Assembly: GCA_958295665.1 (NCBI GenBank) | Contig: OY282560.1 | Span: 194,923,011 to 194,987,010, forward strand | Origin: Tipula vernalis | Lineage: Eukaryota > Arthropoda > Insecta > Diptera > Tipulidae | Reading direction: 5' to 3' | Length of the DNA: 64,000 bases | Shown: positions 57,104-64,000 of the stretch, piece after piece | Layout: every line of letters starts with the position of its first letter | How positions within the stretch are numbered: the stretch's first letter is position 1 | Translations under genes and position numbers: made by a program | Notes under the pieces: model-generated | Seen by the model: the letters and a program-made list of their open reading frames with translations, nothing else | Told to the model about the DNA's origin: nothing | Databases searched by the model: none

Positions 57104-58985
57104 AACCCTGATATTACCAATGTCAGGTTCCAAACAAATACAACAATCTTCTTTCTGATATTCTTCATCCTCAATAGCAGTTTCTGTATCATTATAACAG
57201 ATAATATTTTTGTACCATGCTAATTCTGGTAATTTATGCCATCCCTCACCAAACTGTTTAATTAAATGATTCTTTACATACTTTTTTTTTTGGCAGTTTT
57301 AATGACAATGTGACGTTGCTCTATTGCAGGCATGGTCAATGGGAAACGTTTTCCTCTTTTCAGTAAAGACTCAAACCTCTCATTTGATTCAAATCTGTCA
57401 TTTTGTAGTGCCTTTACTTCTATATCAATGCGTTTTCTAGCTTTTTTTTTCTCTAACGATTGATCTAAAGTCTTAAGATCGTAAAGCTGCCAATCTTGTC
57501 CAAGATGTTTGACATGACCATGAACTAAAAAAATTTCGACATATTCCTCTTTTGTAGTTAAAATAGATTTCTTTCGCAAATACTTTTCAATATGGGCAAA
57601 TATTCTATCAGCCGAGAGGAAACTATGGCCACTGACGAGAAAAATTAGATGTATTTCCTTTATATTTTTTGGTGTCTTTCAACAGAGCCAAAACATTAAA
57701 AGATTTATGATGTGGCTGTTTTTATTCTGACCTCCACAACCATCACAGAATAACCATATTAAATCATAGGTACTATTAGAATCTTCTGGAAATTTATTGC
57801 ACAAAAATGATATATTGCAGAACCAATTTCAGTGGCTCCCCGGTCAGCAACATCTTCTGTCCATACATACAGGAAAGGTTTACATTTTTCTTGAGTTGGT
57901 GCTATACAGAAATTGTACAAAGAAATTTGTCTGCTATAAAATGCTTCCTGTATAGGAGTTTTTGGTAGTGGTTGTTGTTGCTGAAGGTCGAAGCAATATG
58001 TAACTGAATTTGGAGGACAATTCTTCAACCAATTATAAAAGCAATTGGCACGAATTTTATGTACTCGTTTCTCGATAATTGCCAGTTGTTTCTTCCTAGG
58101 ATCTTGCTCAAATTTTATTTTGTTACTACATAAAGTGCAAGCAGTACATGCATCTGATGCTGGCGAGCTAAATCCAATATTAAATTCATAGAATATTTCA
58201 TAAAACATGGAACGTTTTACTTTGAACTCTGTTGGTACAGATGCATTATATAAATGAATTAATTTGTTTACGTTTAATTCAGCAACAAGATAAATACGTT
58301 TGCTTTTGTTCCTATTATAATGGGATTCCTTCGCCTGAAGTTTTTTGATAAACTCTCTCACATTGTTCTTCTTATCTATACAATTTTATGATTTACGATC
58401 ACCACCTCTACCCTCTTTTGGTATTTTTCCTTCTTGAACTCTTTTAGCAATACGATTGATTCGAGCTTTACTTATTGAAAACGTTGCCATAAAAAAGCTT
58501 CGACAAACAAGAACATTCTTTTTCTTTACAAATGAATAAAGATAATACGCAACACTGACAGTACGTTTCTTAGTTATACTGTTTTGTTTTGGCACATAGT
58601 TGCCTCTTCTTTGTGGCTCATATGGGCATAGAAAGCGTATTAGATAAATATCTTGCTCGATTTTATTGCTTTTATCGAAAAACCGTTTTCTATTTTTAAT
58701 AACCTGCTCAATGTTTATCGATGAACAGTCAAATTTACTTCCTGCTTTGTGATTGCACGATTTCTTGAAATTTACACAAAGTGGGTCTTGATCTTTATAT
58801 CTGTAACAATAAATACAAACTTAATAAGCATTTATTTGACACTATACTTCAAATAGCCACAAAAAGTAAATTGCAATAATATTGCTTTGCTGGGTGATGA
58901 AAGAATCTACTTACGATTTTCGCTTTAATTCCTTGTTCTGACGTTTTTTTTTCTTGCTCCCAAATTAATTATTTCAACAGTTTGT
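57104..58985 (-). pseudogene. Broken gene of an insect multicopy family with a CDGCGGQNKN motif (DUF7869-like)
   Basis: The function is not known to me. I recall similar insect and cnidarian proteins annotated as DUF7869 and often repeated in genomes, which suggests a mobile origin. On the minus strand an exon ends KKKRQNKELKRK at 58915, followed by a 114-bp intron (GTAAGT to TTGTTACAG). The next exon starts YKDQDPLCVNFKKSC at 58800. Landmarks are LVCRSFFMATFSISKARINR, ESHYNRNKSKRIYL, FGFSSPASDACTACTLC as Cys pairs, TYCFDLQQQQPLPKTPIQ, YVWTEDVADRGATEIGSAIY, then WLFCDGCGGQNKNSH and FLVSGHSFLSADRIFAHIEK. The end is CCICLEPDIGNIRV. Lesions: a stop near 58388, a frameshift near 57765, a stop near 57685 and a frameshift in an A run near 57285. 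The start exon was not located. Confidence 0.65.
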
Positions 58986-60750
58986 TTTTCCATCATTTAC
59001 TTAACCGAATCGATTTAATTTTAGTTCAAAATATTGTCTTTACTGTTACGATTGTTTTAACGAATTATATTCTAAAATTGGTTTTTATAGGTAATGTAAT
59101 TTATAAAAGCAATACTTATGGAATTTTTATTTTCGTAGTTTGGAATTTTTTTCTGCTATCTCAATTTTATAGAGAAAATACATTTTTTTTGTTTATAGTT
59201 TTATTTTTGAAGCGGGGCAAAATGCAGTATTCAAATTTGTTCGAGGAATGTCTTGTTTTGATCTGGATGTTTTAAACGTACATTTAAAAATTACTTGGTC
59301 CTGTTTGTTATTCATTGTAATATATTAGCGCTTTATGTGCTTTCAAATTTTGAAGAAGCTTAAAACAAAACACAATTAAATTGTCGACGGTTTTAATTTA
59401 ATTAATTTGCTTTTATTTTGAAACATTTATTTTCGTTAATCATTTTGGAAATCAATTTGGCTTAAATCTGGTGCTAAGTTGTTGTTGTTAAAATACTGAT
59501 TGAAACGTTGTTATTACCAAACTATATCATGTTTATAATGTTTAAACTGGTTAGAGCTTCCTGTGGTTTGAATATTCGAGCAACATTAAAACAAACCACG
59601 ATTATTTTGTCGTCAACATTTACTTAAGTAATTCGGTCTGAGACTCATACATTTCCTTTTGTTACAAAGTGTACAAAAAATTTGGATTAAATCAGTGTGA
59701 TAAATTGTTGTCATTAAATTACTCCAAGGAACATTGTTATTGTCAAATCTATTAAAAATTTAAATATTCGAAATGTACAAGCATAATCCCCTTTAATATG
59801 AAATGCCTAAACAAATTATTATCTCTTTATAATATTTGCTCGCAATTCCGATTAACATGAAGATGAGCTAAAGTCCAATCAGCGAACGTATCAAGCAACA
59901 TATGGTCGTTTTGCTGTAGGTGCTGTGTTAATTAACACACAACAAAAAAATGTAGTTAGTGAAAAACTTCCATCAAAATTAAACCATAAAATTGATAGCT
60001 AAATTACTATATTTTATAAATCACCAGAATTTTTTATGTTCAAAACTCCACCGATAACCATCACAAATCAACACATTGCGTTCCCATCAAAATATAAACC
60101 ATACGCATGAATAAAATCTAATTAAATGGTGTAATTTATTAATTTAATTAAGTTACCAAAGTAATAACAAATCCTGTTGGCAAAACTATAAAATAAACAC
60201 GAATTTGAACTATGGGAAAGAGAAGGAGGAGACATCACAAACAACACCATTTGTTATTTATTAATTTTATGTACTAGATTTTTTTTTATCTTGATTTTGG
60301 GTCAAAAGTAACTATATATAGTATGTATAATAAACTAATAAGCAACATATTTTTCAGCTGTAAATTTATGTTATAAATATCATTCGGCTGACAGTTTTAT
60401 TTTATAAGTGGTACAAGAATTAATAAAAATCCAAAATTTAATGATAATATTTGCAATGTTCATGGTTTTTGAATAATATTAATAATTTAGGTAAGCAAGT
60501 TCGTGTTGCTAGTAGACATAAATTACTATTTTATGATGAGATATTTCGTAGCTGATTGATCAACAACAAACACATTCATCAAAACTTAATTTTTAAAATG
60601 TATAAATAATATTTTATAAGAGAGTGGCCAGTTATCAATAACTTAGGGAGTAATCCTATGCCAACTGAGGAAAGCCAAATAATACAAAAGTACAACTCAC
60701 TGTATGTATATAAGAATATAAGTGTATTGTATGTATTAAAAAACGGGGGC
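58986..60750. other. AT-rich spacer with one imperfect duplication
   Basis: 59350-59520 and 59588-59755 share an order of short blocks (TTAAAACAAA, TTGTCGNC, TTTGGNTTAAATC, TTGTTGTNNTTAAA, AACNTTGTTATT), so they look like an old duplication about 235 bp apart. The open frame at 58982-59275 is hydrophobic and low-complexity with no family match. Confidence 0.45.
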
Positions 60751-60935
60751 CCATAGAAGCTCAAGTAATTCAAAGAGACTGTCTAGATTTCTCGATAATA
60801 ATAAAATGTTAAGAGTCGGTGGCAGATATAAAAACGTCAAGCTTAACAGATTCCTAAACCCTGAGAAAAGTCCCAACCTATAGGCTCTCTTATTATCCAT
60901 CAAGCCCATATTTCAAACCATTTCCTAAGTGTAAC
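60751..60935 (+). pseudogene. BEL/Pao integrase N-terminal fragment
   Basis: The + strand reads IEAQVIQRDCLDFSIII and, after a one-base shift, KMLRVGGRYKNVKLNRFLN and PEKSPNL. It matches the LLRVGGRL+NA.L....KHP segment that precedes the zinc-binding part of BEL integrase. Nothing else of the element is nearby. Confidence 0.65.
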
Positions 60936-62193
60936 ATTAATTTTTTTCAACTACGCCAACGTTACTTTAATTGTCACCGTATTGTGTAGATTTGTTAAAC
61001 TCAAGAAACTATAGTTATACGAGGCGGTTAAAGGTTACTATAATAAGACAAGTGAAAGGTTACTATAATAAAACAAAGCTTAATCCTACTAAAATAACAA
61101 CAAATAGTAATTTTTCAGTCTCAACTTCTTTTAAATAATGTATGTCTCAAAAATGTATCTTCTATTCATCTCATTTTAATATTATACCCTACTTATTTAA
61201 TAAAAGAAAACAAAATTATATTGTCTTGAGTATCATTTTTATATTATGTTAGGTCGTATCACGTCTTTTGTTTAAATTTAATTAAAAAGTTATTAATAAA
61301 GCAATTGAGATAGGAGAGCACATGTTTAGTAGGTAAAAATATACAAACTAGGAGTACACAATTTTTGCTCTTTTAGTTTTAAAATTATTTGTTATTGCTT
61401 TGCTTTGACCGACCAAATTTTTGAGGTATTTGAAAGTTTGATAGAATAAAAAAAAATTAATATAGATGTAAATATCGAATATTAAACGCTTCAAAAATAC
61501 TTGACAGATGCAGTCATCAAAATTTTAATTTACGAGTTTGAGTATCACCTTTTATTAACTAGAGAATTTAATTAAATATTTAATACCTTATTGTAATTGT
61601 ATAATTTTACTTTATTGGCTCATTAGGAATATTAATACTAAATTTTTGTTGTTATTCGATTTTGATGATTTAATATTCCCCAGGTGTTTTTAAATATTAT
61701 CGTGATGTGAAAAATGCAATATTTATAATTTTCGTTAGTAAGGGAGCAATTTATTATCGAGTAAAAAATAAGACTTCAACAATTTAAAAAAAAAATTATC
61801 TGTAATATTTATTATTAAAGTTAGAAATTCACAAATACATACACATTTTTCAACAGGCAATTTTCAAATTACCTGATCAGTCAAAAATTTTGGACTGTGT
61901 GAAAAAAGGATAGGATTGCTTCAATAATTTAAGAACTGTGTATTTATTAAAATAAAAACTATTGCTTTTCTAAATATCCCACAAACTTAATAAACCTAAC
62001 AAAAATATTTTTGTTGAAAATGAAGCCTCATGAGGTGAACAGAACTTCGGATCTGAAAGTTAGTTAACCCTTAAATTAATCCCTAACTAATCTTCTCAAC
62101 TCAATCATCAGCTCATTATTCACCTCAACTTAGAACACGACCTCCAACTCAATCTCAATGAAATCACTAAATCAACCGCAACTCACCCAAATC
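60936..62193. other. AT-rich stretch without recognisable gene
   Basis: GTTAAAGGTTACTATAATAA and GTGAAAGGTTACTATAATAA at 61026-61070 form a short direct repeat. From about 62060 onward the + strand becomes strongly poor in G. Confidence 0.45.
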
Positions 62194-62361
62194 AACCATT
62201 AACCTAAACTCAAATAATTTTCAAACATCTCATTTAACCCCAACGCATGCTAACAAAACCCTAACTCAACCTCAATTAACCATTAACCTAAACTCAAATA
62301 ATTTTCAAACATCTCATTTAACCCCAACGCATGCTAACAAAACCCTAACTCAACCTCAATT
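62194..62361. repeat. Exact 84-bp tandem duplication
   Basis: 62194-62277 and 62278-62361 appear identical by eye, both starting AACCATTAACCTAAACTC and ending AACTCAACCTCAATT. The sequence is rich in A and C with CTAAC and CAACC words and almost no G. Confidence 0.9.
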
Positions 62362-62372
62362 TACCTTATTGT

Positions 62373-64000
62373 ACTTTTTACTTTTTACTTTTTACTTTTT
62401 ACCTTTTACCTTTTACTTTTTACTTTTTACTTTTTACTTTTTACTTTTTACTTTTTACTTTTTACTTTTTACTTTTTACCTTTTACCTTTTACTTTTTAC
62501 TTTTTACTTTTTACTTTTTACTTTTTACTTTTTACTTTTTACTTTTTACTTTTTACTTTTTACTTTTTACTTTTTACTTTTTACTTTTTACTTTTTACTT
62601 TTTACTTTTTACTTTTTACTTTTTACTTTTTACTTTTTACTTTTTACTTTTTACTTTTTACTTTTTACTTTTTACTTTTTACTTTTTACTTTTTACTTTT
62701 TACTTTTTACTTTTTACTTTTTACTTTTTACTTTTTACTTTTTACTTTTTACTTTTTACTTTTTACTTTTTACTTTTTACTTTTTACTTTTTACTTTTTA
62801 CTTTTTACTTTTTACTTTTTACTTTTTACTTTTTACTTTTTACTTTTTACTTTTTACTTTTTACTTTTTACTTTTTACTTTTTACTTTTTACTTTTTACT
62901 TTTTACTTTTTACTTTTTACTTTTTACTTTTTACTTTTTACTTTTTACTTTTTACTTTTTACTTTTTACTTTTTACTTTTTACTTTTTACTTTTTACTTT
63001 TTACTTTTTACTTTTTACTTTTTACTTTTTACTTTTTACTTTTTACTTTTTACTTTTTACTTTTTACTTTTTACTTTTTACTTTTTACTTTTTACTTTTT
63101 ACTTTTTACTTTTTACTTTTTACTTTTTACTTTTTACTTTTTACTTTTTACTTTTTACTTTTTACTTTTTACTTTTTACTTTTTACTTTTTACTTTTTAC
63201 TTTTTACTTTTTACTTTTTACTTTTTACTTTTTACTTTTTACTTTTTACTTTTTACTTTTTACTTTTTACTTTTTACTTTTTACTTTTTACTTTTTACTT
63301 TTTACTTTTTACTTTTTACTTTTTACTTTTTACTTTTTACTTTTTACTTTTTACTTTTTACTTTTTACTTTTTACTTTTTACTTTTTACTTTTTACTTTT
63401 TACTTTTTACTTTTTACTTTTTACTTTTTACTTTTTACTTTTTACTTTTTACTTTTTACTTTTTACTTTTTACTTTTTACTTTTTACTTTTTACTTTTTA
63501 CTTTTTACTTTTTACTTTTTACTTTTTACTTTTTACTTTTTACTTTTTACTTTTTACTTTTTACTTTTTACTTTTTACTTTTTACTTTTTACTTTTTACT
63601 TTTTACTTTTTACTTTTTACTTTTTACTTTTTACTTTTTACTTTTTACTTTTTACTTTTTACTTTTTACTTTTTACTTTTTACTTTTTACTTTTTACTTT
63701 TTACTTTTTACTTTTTACTTTTTACTTTTTACTTTTTACTTTTTACTTTTTACTTTTTACTTTTTACTTTTTACTTTTTACTTTTTACTTTTTACTTTTT
63801 ACTTTTTACTTTTTACTTTTTACTTTTTACTTTTTACTTTTTACTTTTTACTTTTTACTTTTTACTTTTTACTTTTTACTTTTTACTTTTTACTTTTTAC
63901 TTTTTACTTTTTACTTTTTACTTTTTACTTTTTACTTTTTACTTTTTACTTTTTACTTTTTACTTTTTACTTTTTACTTTTTACTTTTTACTTTTTACTT
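62373..64000. repeat. TTTTTAC heptamer satellite running off the window
   Basis: About 230 head-to-tail copies of the 7-mer (GTAAAAA on the minus strand). Variant units with TTTTACC occur only near the edge (62396-62415 and 62476-62494); all other units look uniform. The uniformity suggests recent expansion. The array continues past base 64000. Confidence 0.97.

Noticed and set aside
58982..59275. 97-codon hydrophobic plus-strand frame
   Set aside because: Phe- and Ile-rich from AT bias, no recognised domain, and it overlaps the presumed 5' region of the minus-strand gene.
62373..64000. Heptamer array as a telomere
   Set aside because: It is not the insect TTAGG repeat, the organism looks like a fly without telomerase repeats, and the array borders ordinary spacer DNA. 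A satellite is the simpler reading.

Overview
This 64 kb window is AT-rich eukaryotic DNA. It comes from an insect and most likely a fly: it holds P-superfamily, Jockey, BEL/Pao, Ty3/gypsy, Tc1, piggyBac and CACTA-like (CMC) transposons with GT-AG introns and no bacterial gene organisation. I cannot name the species. Nearly everything recognisable is mobile DNA in different states of decay. I found no conserved host gene, only one candidate small secreted-peptide gene (18699-19014) and one captured or retroposed fragment of the splicing factor SF3B1 (32106-32680).

Layout. 1-78 is the hairpin-rich 3' end of a Helitron that begins outside the window. 1.4-5.6 kb has two dead LINEs separated by a foldback repeat cluster. 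5.6-6.5 kb is a degenerate repeat array. 7469-9048 is a complete Tc1 element with one premature stop. 9.3-13.0 kb is a BEL/Pao remnant carrying a 765-bp terminal-inverted-repeat element filled with 150-bp tandem repeats. 13.1-18.4 kb holds a LINE fragment, two head-to-tail gypsy remnants, a second BEL remnant and a solo LTR. Another solo LTR of the same family lies at 21.0 kb. 22.6-25.2 kb is a P-superfamily transposase pseudogene.

25.9-35.3 kb is a full-length Jockey retrotransposon bounded by a 14-bp target-site duplication. It is split inside ORF1 by a 4.65-kb insertion that has Helitron-like ends and carries a repeat array and the SF3B1 fragment. 38.7-47.9 kb is a second P-superfamily element split by a 6634-bp CMC-like transposon. 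That transposon has CACTG termini, a TA duplication, a transposase gene, an intron-containing second gene and subterminal motif repeats. 49-52.3 kb holds two MITEs and a decayed Tc1/pogo-like element. 54.4-56.6 kb is a piggyBac remnant. 57.1-58.9 kb is a broken, intron-containing gene of an insect family of unknown function with a CDGCGGQNKN motif. The last 1.6 kb is a TTTTTAC heptamer satellite that runs off the end.

The genes do not form a pathway. The organising principle is nested insertion, which gives relative ages: the BEL, Jockey and second P copies predate the elements lodged in them. All reading was by eye, so family names rest on motif recognition and protein boundaries are approximate.
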